Origin: CAZXYS01 sp964645005
GTDB taxonomy: Bacteria; Bacteroidota; Ignavibacteria; Kapaibacteriales; UBA2268
Length of the DNA stretch: 64,000 bases
Assembly (NCBI GenBank): GCA_964645005.1
Contig: CAZXYS010000003.1
Location: 1 to 64,000 of the forward strand
Direction: 5' to 3'
The notes under the pieces were generated by a model, which was not told the origin of the DNA, did not search any database, and worked only from the letters and a program-made list of their open reading frames with translations. This document shows, one piece after another, positions 32,901 to 40,525 of this stretch (the stretch's first letter is position 1; the number at the start of each line of letters is the position of its first letter). The position numbers and the translations under genes were made by a program.

Positions 32901-34157
32901 ATGGCAGAAGAGAAAAAATCGAAAAGGAAGAAGATACAGGCTGCCGGCGTGATGAACCAGAATATGAAGGATTATTACCTCGAACTGGATGAAGCGGCGA
33001 AAACCGGCAATAAAAAAGTAGCGTGGTGCACGAGCGTAGGACCGGCGGAACTGTTGCATGCGCTGGGATTCCTCGTGCATTATCCTGAGAATCACGGTGC
33101 TATGCTGGGAACAAGCCGCATGGCGGCGGAACTTATCCCCCACACCAATGCCATTGGCTATTCGCCGGATATTTGCTCGTATCTGACGTCGGATGTCGGT
33201 TCGTATCTCACCGGTGTTACGCCTCTGACAAAAGCTTTTGGCATAGAGAGTCTGCCGAAGCCGGATGTGCTGGTGTTCAATACAAATCAGTGCAGAGATG
33301 TGCAGGACTGGATGATGTGGTACTCACGGGAATTCAATGTACCATGCATTGGCGTGCATACGCATAAGAATCCGGGAGATTTGTCGGAGAATATCATTAA
33401 ATCGGTGTCAGGGCAGATACAGGATTTGATCGAGCCATTGGAGGAAATTTCCGGTGAAAAATTTGACATAGACAGACTGCGGGAGGTGGTGAAGCTGTCC
33501 CGCGAGTGCTCTGAACTGTGGAAGCAGGCGCTTGAAAAAGCTGCGAATATTCCTTCGCCGCTTACATTCTTTGACAGCACGATTCAGATGGGACCCGCTG
33601 TAGTGCTGCGGGGCACGCAAACAGCCATCGATTACTATAATTTGCTTATAAATGAATTGGACGAAAGGATTGAAAACAATGTAGCCGCCGTCGATGACGA
33701 GAAATACCGCCTGTACTGGGAAGGCATGCCTATCTGGGGCAGGCTGCGGATGCATTCGGAGATGTTCGCGGAACTGCAGGCGTGTGTGTTGGCTTCGACG
33801 TATTGCAATAGCTGGATATTTACGGATTTTGACGAGAATGATCCTTTCGATTCGATGGCGCGCGCTTATACGGAGCTATTCATAGTCCGCTCTGACAGCG
33901 AGAAGGAGAAGTATATCAAGCGGATGTTCGATCTGTACAGGATTGACGGCATTATCTACCACGACGCCAAGACCTGCCCGTCAAATTCGAACTGCCGCTA
34001 CGGGATGCCGCAGAGACTTGAGAAGGAGACGGGTATCCCCAGTCTCATTATCAACGGCGACCTGAATGATATGAGACTCGTCTCGGATGAGCAGACGAAG
34101 ACTAATGTGGAAGCGTTCATCGAGCAGCTCGAGGAGAGCAGGGAGACGGTGGTGTGA
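32901..34157 (+). CDS. Lone HGD-D/BcrB-like subunit (2-hydroxyacyl-CoA dehydratase family)
   Basis: 418 aa. The N-terminus is rich in Lys; the fold then starts KKVAWCTSVGPAELLHALGF. Cys43, Cys92 (PDICSYL), Cys131 (NQCRDV) and Cys149 (VPCIGV) are candidate cluster ligands. The C-terminal segment DGIIYHDAKTCPSNSNCRYG, then GIPSLIINGDLNDMRLVSDEQ, matches the alpha-type (HadB/HgdA/BcrB) pattern but with KTCPSNSNCRYG in place of NRSCK/NRGC. No second dehydratase subunit is encoded beside it, unlike HgdAB, HadBC or BcrBC. Possibilities are a double-cubane-cluster-type reductase (DCCP, YjiM/YjiL-like), a one-subunit dehydratase, or an alternative beta subunit for BCR. Function not assigned. Confidence 0.78.
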   Translation: MAEEKKSKRKKIQAAGVMNQNMKDYYLELDEAAKTGNKKVAWCTSVGPAELLHALGFLVHYPENHGAMLGTSRMAAELIPHTNAIGYSPDICSYLTSDVGSYLTGVTPLTKAFGIESLPKPDVLVFNTNQCRDVQDWMMWYSREFNVPCIGVHTHKNPGDLSENIIKSVSGQIQDLIEPLEEISGEKFDIDRLREVVKLSRECSELWKQALEKAANIPSPLTFFDSTIQMGPAVVLRGTQTAIDYYNLLINELDERIENNVAAVDDEKYRLYWEGMPIWGRLRMHSEMFAELQACVLASTYCNSWIFTDFDENDPFDSMARAYTELFIVRSDSEKEKYIKRMFDLYRIDGIIYHDAKTCPSNSNCRYGMPQRLEKETGIPSLIINGDLNDMRLVSDEQTKTNVEAFIEQLEESRETVV

Positions 34158-34165
34158 GAAAAAGC

Positions 34166-34206
34166 CAACCACCCCTTTATCCCCTCCTTAGTAAGGAGGG
34201 ATAAGA
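34166..34206. repeat. SD/anti-SD palindromic repeat (copy 4)
   Basis: CCAACCACCCCTTTATCCCC followed by TCCTTAGTAAGGAGGGATAAG, between the lone HGD-D gene and the acyl-CoA synthetase gene. The stem can form a hairpin of about 9-10 base pairs with a very short loop. Confidence 0.8.
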
Positions 34207-34308
34207 ATTGGTAAGATTAAATATGATTAGTATCGCAAAACATTGTAAAATTTTGTTGCGGTATTTGTAGAATATAAATAACCGGCATGATAAACAGGGA
34301 GTAGTCAG

Positions 34309-36396
34309 ATGTTGGAAAAATTGTTCAATCCCAGATCGGTGGCGATAATCGGAGCGTCAACGAAGACGCTTTCCATAGGTAATGTCATTACGAAAAATTT
34401 GCTTCATTATGAATATAAGGGACCTATCTACCCGATCAATCCCAAGGCGCCGGAAGTGCGCGGGCTGAAAGCCTATCCGTCGGTGCTGGAGGTGCCGGAT
34501 GAGGTCGATCTGGCGCATATAAGCATACCGGCGAAATTTGTGCCGCAGGCAATAGATGAGTGCGGGCAGAAGGGCATTAAATATGTGATTATCAATAGCG
34601 CGGGCTTCAAGGAAATTGGCAAAGAAGGCGAATCTATTGAAAAGGAAGTAGTTAAGCGAGCGAAGAATTATGGGATGCGGATTTTCGGACCTAACTGCCA
34701 GGGAATTATCAATACTGATCCGGAGATCAAGGCGTATTGCGATTTTACTTTTACATATCCGAAGCCGGGGCATATCTCTATAGTCGCGCAGAGCGGCGGC
34801 GTGGGAGCTGTGCTCATGCAGAGGCTGTTCGATCTGGATGCGGGAATGAGATTCTATGCGTCGAATGGAAATGCGTGCGACATTTCCATACCTGAGATCA
34901 TTGAATACTACGGACAAGATGAGAAAACGCGTGTTATAATGCTGTATGTCGAGGCTTTTACCGATCCGCATGAATTTATGGGGATAGCGGAGAAGGTCGC
35001 GCCGAATAAACCCATACTCGCAATGCGCGCAGGCAGGACTGAAGAAGGTGCCAGGGCTGCTGTTTCACATACGGGCGGTCTTGCCGGAGCGGGGCTTTCG
35101 ACCGAACTTATATTTAAGAAGACCGGACTGATCATCTTCCGCGACGAGGAAGAGATGTGTCAGGCTGCCATAGCTTTCGCAACGCAGCCGGTGCCGAAAG
35201 GCAGACGTGTCGGCGTTATTACCGATACGGGCGGTCCGGCGATAATAGCCACTGACGAGCTTATCGACGGCGGACTGGAAATGCCGCCGATAAGCGAGAA
35301 AGCAAAAGAGAGCCTCAGTGAAAAGCTGTATCCCGAGGCGGCGATTGGCAATCCGATCGATGTGCTTGCCACTGCGATGGCGCCCCACTGGCGGGCGGCG
35401 ATTGATACATGGATGGCTGAAGATCACATCGACAGCGTTTATCTGAATTTTGTGACGCCGCCGTTTGTGGACTGCGAGGCTGTGGCAAAGGAAATGGCGG
35501 AAGTAAACGGCAAACAGATAAAACCGATAGTCTGCAATTATATGACTGATAAATCGCAGTGGATCGAGACGACGAAAATACTGAAGGATGGCGGCATTCC
35601 GTGTTATGATTTCCCGGAAATGGCTGCGAAGGCGCTGGCTGCTCTTTGCCGCTATTCGGATATAAGGAAGCGGGATAAAGGGAAGATAATAGTTTTCAAT
35701 GATGTGGATAAATCGAAAGCAGAGGGAATAATTGAAGGGGCGAGATCTGCCGGCAGGAATAATCTCGGCGCAGCGGAAGTTTATGAACTGCTTGCGGCGT
35801 ATAAGATTCCGGTGGTGGACTGGAAGATAGCATATAATACCGAGGAAGCGGAAAACTTTGCCGGAGAGATAGGCGTACCGGTAGTGATAAAGGCGGATTC
35901 TGAGAAAATCGTGCATAAGAGCGATGCCGGCGGTGTGGCGCTGAACCTGCGAACACCCGAAGAAGTTAGGAAAGCTGTTACCACTATGAAAGAGAAATTT
36001 GAAAGTGATGAACTGCGATTTTTCATACAAAAATATCTGCCCGGCGGTAGAGAGGTGATTGTCGGCGCTAATGCCGAGCCGGGAATTGGTCACATGATAA
36101 TGTTCGGGCTCGGCGGGATATTTGTGGAACTCTTGAAAGATGTGGCTTTCGAGCTAACACCGATTACAGATAACGAAGCTAAAGAGATGATGGAGTCAAT
36201 TAAAACTGCGAAGCTGCTCTCTGGTTTCCGCGGCGAAAAGGGTGTGGATAAGGAAAAATTGACGGAGATTTTGTTGAGGATATCGCAGTTAGTGACTGAT
36301 ATACCGCAGATCGCAGAGTTGGATTTGAATCCGGTCATGGCATTCGAGGATGAAGTCTATGTGGTTGATGCGAGGATTATTCTTAGTCAAAATTAA
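34309..36396 (+). CDS. ADP-forming acyl-CoA synthetase (Acd-type; acetate/pimeloate/aryl-CoA)
   Basis: A single-chain 695-aa enzyme combining all domains of NDP-forming acyl-CoA synthetases: CoA-binding Rossmann domain (SVAIIGASTKTLSIG near 10-25), succinyl-CoA-synthetase-like flavodoxin domain with the phospho-His254 in AAVSHTGGLAGAG, and a C-terminal ATP-grasp domain (from about 490; VPVVIKADSEKIVHKSDAGG, MIMFGLGGIFVELLKDV). The chemistry is reversible: acid + ATP + CoA to acyl-CoA + ADP + Pi. The family includes acetate, pimeloate and some aromatic-acid enzymes. No AMP-forming benzoate-CoA ligase is encoded in the window, so this gene may activate benzoate, or conserve ATP from acetyl-CoA at the end of the pathway. 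GGGAG lies before the ATG. Confidence 0.9.
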   Translation: MLEKLFNPRSVAIIGASTKTLSIGNVITKNLLHYEYKGPIYPINPKAPEVRGLKAYPSVLEVPDEVDLAHISIPAKFVPQAIDECGQKGIKYVIINSAGFKEIGKEGESIEKEVVKRAKNYGMRIFGPNCQGIINTDPEIKAYCDFTFTYPKPGHISIVAQSGGVGAVLMQRLFDLDAGMRFYASNGNACDISIPEIIEYYGQDEKTRVIMLYVEAFTDPHEFMGIAEKVAPNKPILAMRAGRTEEGARAAVSHTGGLAGAGLSTELIFKKTGLIIFRDEEEMCQAAIAFATQPVPKGRRVGVITDTGGPAIIATDELIDGGLEMPPISEKAKESLSEKLYPEAAIGNPIDVLATAMAPHWRAAIDTWMAEDHIDSVYLNFVTPPFVDCEAVAKEMAEVNGKQIKPIVCNYMTDKSQWIETTKILKDGGIPCYDFPEMAAKALAALCRYSDIRKRDKGKIIVFNDVDKSKAEGIIEGARSAGRNNLGAAEVYELLAAYKIPVVDWKIAYNTEEAENFAGEIGVPVVIKADSEKIVHKSDAGGVALNLRTPEEVRKAVTTMKEKFESDELRFFIQKYLPGGREVIVGANAEPGIGHMIMFGLGGIFVELLKDVAFELTPITDNEAKEMMESIKTAKLLSGFRGEKGVDKEKLTEILLRISQLVTDIPQIAELDLNPVMAFEDEVYVVDARIILSQN

Positions 36397-36420
36397 TATT
36401 ATAAATAAATAAAAATAACG

Positions 36421-37380
36421 ATGGCTGATAAAAAACTAAAATTGGGAATCGCGGGATTGGGACCGGTGGGACTGATACTTGCGGTGCAATTCAAATCGGC
36501 GGGCTGCGAGGTTGCAATCAGCGATGTCGATAAGGATAAGATGAATCTTATCAGAAACAACGGTATTCAACTTGTCGGGAAGTTCACGAATACCTGCTTT
36601 TATGACTATAATTTTAATACTATCAATGAACTGCTCGAGCATGACATTGACCTGCTCATTACAGCGGTAAAATCCTACAAAATCGAGGCGCTGCTGGAAA
36701 CCGTCGAAAAATATAAGCATAAGGATATCTTCCTGCTTTGCGCCCAGAATGGGATTGACATTGGGCAGATGTACACATCCCATTTTGAGGAATCGCAGAT
36801 ACTGCGCATGGTAATTAATTTCGCCGGAAATCTTACAGCGCCCAACGCCTGCAAGGTTACATCATTCAATCCGCCGAATTATATTGCTTCAATAAACGAC
36901 ACTCACCATGAAATGGCAAGGGATATCGCGGAGACACTCACTTCGACAGGCATGCAGACGGAAAGCGTGGATTCGTTCACGCTCGCCGACCATGTCTGGA
37001 AAAAGTCGATATTGATAACTTCGATCAGCCCTATTTGCGGCTTGTCTAAGCTGTCAATAAGCGAGGCAATGTCATCAACTGACACCGCTGAGATTGTAGA
37101 ACAGACACTGCTTGAATCTATGGAGGTAGCCAAAGCAGAGGGGATTCACTTCGGTGAAAATTTCGTGAAGTTATGCTTGAGAGAACTCAAGAATATGGGC
37201 GGGCATATTCCTTCGCTCGCTGTCGATATTTTGAATAACAGGCAGACAGAGATTGACTTTTTCAGCGGTAAAATTGTGGATTACGGCAGGAAACACTATA
37301 TCCAGACACCGCTGAACCTGACTTTTACCAATCTGGTGAACGCGGTGACGAGGAAGGCAAATGTGAAGGTGTATGGGTAA
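36421..37380 (+). CDS. Ketopantoate reductase-like dehydrogenase, paralogue 1
   Basis: 319 aa. GIAGLGPVGLILAVQFKSAG is a Rossmann GxGxxG start; the C-terminal helical domain contains the conserved Lys of SFTLADHVWKKSIL (residues about 180-195) and SLAVDILNNRQTEIDFFSGKIVDYGRKH, the PanE/ApbA C-terminal signature. These enzymes reduce 2-oxo acids at C2 with NAD(P)H. It is followed by a paralogue at 37494, sharing most motifs. Pantothenate synthesis is unlikely to need two tandem copies inside an aromatic cluster, so another 2-oxo/2-hydroxy acid or hydroxyacyl substrate is likelier. Starts 24 bases after the acyl-CoA synthetase. Confidence 0.82.
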   Translation: MADKKLKLGIAGLGPVGLILAVQFKSAGCEVAISDVDKDKMNLIRNNGIQLVGKFTNTCFYDYNFNTINELLEHDIDLLITAVKSYKIEALLETVEKYKHKDIFLLCAQNGIDIGQMYTSHFEESQILRMVINFAGNLTAPNACKVTSFNPPNYIASINDTHHEMARDIAETLTSTGMQTESVDSFTLADHVWKKSILITSISPICGLSKLSISEAMSSTDTAEIVEQTLLESMEVAKAEGIHFGENFVKLCLRELKNMGGHIPSLAVDILNNRQTEIDFFSGKIVDYGRKHYIQTPLNLTFTNLVNAVTRKANVKVYG

Positions 37381-37389
37381 TGGTTGGTA

Positions 37390-37441
37390 AACCACCCCGT
37401 AACGCCTTCGGCGTCACTCCCCTCCTTAAAAGAGGATGGAA
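37390..37441. repeat. SD/anti-SD palindromic repeat, long version (copy 5, diverged)
   Basis: AACCACCCCGTAACGCCTTC, GGCGTCACTCCCCTCCTTAAAA, GAGGATGGA. It lies between the two ketopantoate-reductase-like paralogues. The hairpin GCCTTCGGCGTC part matches the longer variants at 10721 and 63256. Confidence 0.75.
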
Positions 37442-37493
37442 AAAAAAGTTAAAAGTATATGTAAATAACATGTATGACATATAGATACAAAAT

Positions 37494-38456
37494 ATGGATC
37501 CTAAAAAGTATAAGATCGGAGTAGTTGGATTGGGACCGGTAGGTCTGATCCTCGCTCACCATCTCAATGAAGCCGGGTGCGACATCGCGATTTGCGATAT
37601 GCTCAAGGACAAGATGAATCTCATTCGCGGCGAGGGCATTCGGCTGGTTGGGAAAATGGACAAGCAGTCCTATTTTTCCAAAGTGTATTCATCGCTGGAT
37701 TCGCTGCTCGATGAAAATATCGATCTGCTGGTTTGTTCGGTGAAAGCGTATCATGTTGAAAGTATCCTCGGTCAGATTATTCAACATAATAAAAATGAGA
37801 ATATGATGATCCTTAGCGCCCAGAATGGGCTTGGCGTTTCGGAGAAGTATATGAACCGGCTGCACGATTCGCGCGTCCTGCGGATGGTGGTCAACTATGC
37901 AGGCAATCTCAATGCGCCGAATGTAGTTCATGTTACGTTTTTCAATCCGCCGAATTTTGCGGCATCATGCGATGATTCGAAGCAGGATGTTTCGCAGTGG
38001 TTCGCCGAAATACTGTCGAGCGTTGCTCTGGAAACGGAAAGTATCGGATCATTTGCCTGCGAGGACAAGGTCTGGCACAAGACTATACTGAATGCGGCTC
38101 TGAGTCCGCTTTGCGCTATATCCAAGCTGACGATGAAAGAGGCTATGTCCACACCGGATACGAACGAGATCGTAGAGAAGATCATTCTCGAGGCGCTGGA
38201 TGTCGCGAAGGCTGAGGAGATCAGCTTTGGCGACAATTTCGTAAAGCTCTGCCTGCGCTACCTTAAAAATGCGGGCGATCACTTCCCGTCGCTGGCAGTG
38301 GACCTGCTTAATAAGCGCCAGACGGAGATCGACTACATGAACGGGCAAATTGTTGAATTCGGCAGAAAACATTATGTTAGAACACCACTGAATTTGACTT
38401 TTACAAATTTGGTGAAGGCGATTACGGAGAAGAACCTGAATTCGGAGGAAGAGTAA
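37494..38456 (+). CDS. Ketopantoate reductase-like dehydrogenase, paralogue 2
   Basis: 320 aa and clearly homologous to the gene at 36421 along its length: GVVGLGPVGLILAHHLNEAG, KDKMNLIR.EGIRLVGK, AQNGLGVSEKYMN, SFACEDKVWHKTILNAALSP and SLAVDLLNKRQTEIDYMNGQ with matching spacing. Differences cluster in the central part (NFAASCDDSKQDVSQWFAEI versus NYIASINDTHHEMARDIAET), so the substrate may differ. Separated from the first copy by 113 bases that contain a repeat. Tandem duplication followed by divergence is the simplest history. Substrate not known. Confidence 0.82.
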   Translation: MDPKKYKIGVVGLGPVGLILAHHLNEAGCDIAICDMLKDKMNLIRGEGIRLVGKMDKQSYFSKVYSSLDSLLDENIDLLVCSVKAYHVESILGQIIQHNKNENMMILSAQNGLGVSEKYMNRLHDSRVLRMVVNYAGNLNAPNVVHVTFFNPPNFAASCDDSKQDVSQWFAEILSSVALETESIGSFACEDKVWHKTILNAALSPLCAISKLTMKEAMSTPDTNEIVEKIILEALDVAKAEEISFGDNFVKLCLRYLKNAGDHFPSLAVDLLNKRQTEIDYMNGQIVEFGRKHYVRTPLNLTFTNLVKAITEKNLNSEEE

Positions 38457-38795
38457 ATGGCTGCTGGCTGCAGGTTACAGGTTTAAGAATAAATGATGGT
38501 GTTACTATTATGATTTGGGGGATTGTTTCACTATTGTTTTTGTCTTTCCTTCGGCTTCGCTCCGGATGACAAAAACGTGTGTAACACTGAGCGGGTCAAA
38601 GTGTGATTTTTAATTCTTACTTGTGGTTTAACCTCAGGAAAGGCTTGAGTTTCATTGCGAGTGCAGCGAAGCAATCTCACTCTACAAAAGATTGCTTCGT
38701 CACCACGCCAGCAGCGTGATTTCGCTTCGCTCAACTTCGTTCCTCGCAATGACAGTTAAATTAGTAAATGGAATAAGAGAAGGAGGCATCGAAAA
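38457..38795. other. Intergenic region filled with MITE-like palindromic DNA
   Basis: 38461-38490 holds the GGCTGCAGGTTACAGGTTTA...AGAATAA motif that recurs at 50453-50482. 38527-38757 is a composite of palindromic repeats. The last 35 bases carry the ribosome site (AGAAGGAGG) of the next gene. No coding potential. Confidence 0.7.
38527..38757. repeat. MITE-like composite palindrome (TTGCGAG...CTCGCAATGAC family)
   Basis: Contains TTTCCTTCGGCTTCGCTCCG with flanking tgtc/gacaaa ends (left part), AACACTGAGCGGGTCAAAGTG (middle), and the two-sided element CATTGCGAGTGCAGCGAAGC, AATCTCA...AGATTGCTTCG, CGCTTCGCTCAACTTCGTTC, CTCGCAATGACAG (right). Inverted ends CATTGCGAG/CTCGCAATG and internal GCGAAGCAATC/GATTGCTTCG are obvious. 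Non-coding, non-autonomous by structure; the family is widespread in many bacterial genomes. Confidence 0.8.
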
Positions 38796-39407
38796 GTGAA
38801 TTATTTTGAACTGAGAGATACGGGAGTGGTCATACTCGCAGCGGGGAATTCGGTTAGAATGCGATTCCCAAAGCCGCTGCTGATGTATGATCATAACAGG
38901 ACGTTCATAGGTAAGCTCGTCGAAGACTATAATAAATTCGGATGCGGTGAAATTGTCATCGTTATAAATAAATTTATTTCGAGAAATACGGAGATCCTAA
39001 GTTTGGCAAATAAGTACCCAGGATTGAAAGTTGTTATAAATGAATATCCTGAGTATGAGAGATTCTACTCTATCAAACTTGGGCTGAATCAGCTTGAACG
39101 CTCTACATATTGCTATATACAGAATTGCGACAATCCGTTCATAGACATGAGATTTTTAGGGCAGATGTACTATAACAAGCTGAATGACGGCTATGTTGTG
39201 CCCACTACTCATGGAAAGGGAGGACATCCAATTTTGATATCAAAAAGAATTATTGATTATATAAAAAAATTTCCCGCTAATGACGCAAATTTACGGGATA
39301 TAATGGTTAAATTCAACAGGATGGACCTTGACTTGGAACGCGGCGAAACACTGATTAATATTAATACACCGGAAGAATATTTTAAGTATTTTAAGAATTT
39401 AGTTTAA
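38796..39407 (+). CDS. mocA: Molybdenum cofactor cytidylyltransferase-like NTP transferase (MocA family)
   Basis: 203 aa starting at a GTG, with a strong AGAAGGAGG site. The nucleotidyltransferase loop is VVILAAGNSVRMRFPKPLL (LAAGxSxRMxxPK). NCDNPFIDMRF holds the metal-binding Asp pair and the segment HGKGGHPILIS is the GHP motif of MocA/MobA-like proteins. MocA attaches CMP to molybdopterin for enzymes of the xanthine oxidase family. Such an enzyme is encoded 4 kb downstream (43366-47113), and XdhC follows directly, so this assignment fits the context. MobA-like or sugar-nucleotide activity is the less likely alternative. Confidence 0.8.
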   Translation: MNYFELRDTGVVILAAGNSVRMRFPKPLLMYDHNRTFIGKLVEDYNKFGCGEIVIVINKFISRNTEILSLANKYPGLKVVINEYPEYERFYSIKLGLNQLERSTYCYIQNCDNPFIDMRFLGQMYYNKLNDGYVVPTTHGKGGHPILISKRIIDYIKKFPANDANLRDIMVKFNRMDLDLERGETLININTPEEYFKYFKNLV

Positions 39408-39414
39408 AGGAATT

Positions 39415-40185
39415 ATGGCGGATATTTACAGGAAAATAGCGGAATTAGCAGGACAGAACAAAAAAGCGGCGCTTTGCACGATCGTATCGACCAAAGGATC
39501 AACTCCGCTCAAAGCCGGCGCAAAAATGATCGTACTGGAGGATAAAACCTCGTTCGGGACTGTCGGCGGCGGCTCGGCGGAATATCAGACGATCGAAAAA
39601 GCGACGGAAGTGATTAATTCGGGCGAATCGCAGCTAATTAACATAGATCTGACGCATACCGAAGAGGCGATCTGCGGCGGAGAAGTTGAAATTTTCGTTG
39701 ATCCGATAAAGCATAACCGGAATTTGTACATTTTCGGAGCCGGTCATGTCGGCAAAGAGACTGCCCGGTTGCTGCAAAACATAGATTTTAACATAACTGT
39801 CATCGATAATCGGGAGAATATCTTCGACGGATGGAATTTTAACGGCATAACCACTGTCAATAAGGACTTCGAGCAATTTTTAAAGGAAATGCAGTTCGAC
39901 AGCGATGATTTTATTGTCATTCTGACATATAATCATCTTTTTGACTGGGATATCCTGTCTTACTGCATAGACAAGCCGCATTCTTACATCGGCGTTATTT
40001 CCAGCAGAAAGAAAGCAGCGACGATGAAGGAAAAGCTCGGCGAGCAGGGGATTTCGCAGAATGTGATCGACAGCGTGGACATGCCCATCGGGCTAAAGAT
40101 CAAAGCTAAGACGGCGGAGGAAATCGCAGTCAGCATTGCGGGAAAATTAATTGAAGAAAAAAATAAGGACCTGAGCGGCAAATGA
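39415..40185 (+). CDS. xdhC: XdhC/CoxI-family molybdenum enzyme maturation factor
   Basis: 256 aa. The N-terminal XdhC/CoxI domain includes CTIVSTKGSTPLKAGAKMIV and TVGGGSAEYQ; the C-terminal Rossmann domain starts LYIFGAGHVGKETARLL and ends with ISSRKKAATMKEKLGEQGI and PIGLKIKAKTAEEIAVSIAG. XdhC binds the Mo cofactor and mediates its sulfuration before insertion into xanthine-oxidase-type enzymes. With mocA (8 bases upstream) it forms a maturation pair for the molybdenum hydroxylase genes downstream. Its stop overlaps the korD start by 4 bases (ATGA), mixing two functions in one transcript. Confidence 0.9.
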   Translation: MADIYRKIAELAGQNKKAALCTIVSTKGSTPLKAGAKMIVLEDKTSFGTVGGGSAEYQTIEKATEVINSGESQLINIDLTHTEEAICGGEVEIFVDPIKHNRNLYIFGAGHVGKETARLLQNIDFNITVIDNRENIFDGWNFNGITTVNKDFEQFLKEMQFDSDDFIVILTYNHLFDWDILSYCIDKPHSYIGVISSRKKAATMKEKLGEQGISQNVIDSVDMPIGLKIKAKTAEEIAVSIAGKLIEEKNKDLSGK

Positions 40186-40415
40186 CAACCACAAAGACCA
40201 AAAAAGCCAAAGTAGAAGAAATCTACATCGACCAGGATTACTGCAAGGGCTGCGATATCTGCATAGAGTTGTGTCCCACAGCCGTTTTCATTAAGTCGGA
40301 GGGCATTAATGAAAAGGGGTATTACGTGCCGCTGGTGGATAAGCTGGAGAATTGTACCAATTGCAAGATCTGCGAACTGATTTGCCCGGAAATGGCGGTG
40401 ATATTGAAAGTTTAA
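40182..40415 (+). CDS. korD: 2-Oxoglutarate:ferredoxin oxidoreductase, delta (ferredoxin) subunit
   Basis: 77 aa with two standard [4Fe-4S] motifs: CKGCDICIELCP and CTNCKICELICP. The order delta-alpha-beta-gamma in the following genes is that of four-subunit 2-oxoglutarate ferredoxin oxidoreductases. The start ATG overlaps the xdhC stop. The 3' end abuts a palindromic repeat. It takes electrons from the TPP-bound 2-oxoglutarate intermediate to the free ferredoxin. Reduced ferredoxin is what benzoyl-CoA reductase needs. Confidence 0.9.
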   Translation: MTTTKTKKAKVEEIYIDQDYCKGCDICIELCPTAVFIKSEGINEKGYYVPLVDKLENCTNCKICELICPEMAVILKV

Positions 40416-40457
40416 CCACCCCTTTATTTCCTCCTTAGCAAGGAGTGGAAAGAAGAA
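40413..40457. repeat. SD/anti-SD palindromic repeat (copy 6)
   Basis: TTAACCACCCCTTTATTTCC, TCCTTAGCAAGGAGTGGAAAGAAG. It begins within the stop codon of korD and lies 70-110 bases upstream of korA. The two palindrome arms are compensatory in one position (TCCTTA/TAAGGA kept while flanks differ). Confidence 0.8.
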
Positions 40458-40525
40458 GAATGGTATATTACAGATAATATGATATTGTACAACATTAAAA
40501 GATAACTAGAGTAAATTGTGAATCT

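Noticed and set aside
32901..34157. Assignment as a second BCR gamma subunit (BcrC)
   Set aside because: Its C-terminal signature (…GDLNDMRLVSDEQ) fits the alpha-type/BcrB group, and the KFCDPHE motif of BcrC is absent.
36421..38456. Calling the two genes panE
   Set aside because: Two tandem divergent copies in an aromatic cluster make pantothenate synthesis doubtful; only the family is supported.
38527..38757. Protein-coding frame of about 70 codons on the minus strand
   Set aside because: The whole stretch is composed of known-type palindromic repeats; frames within are coincidental.
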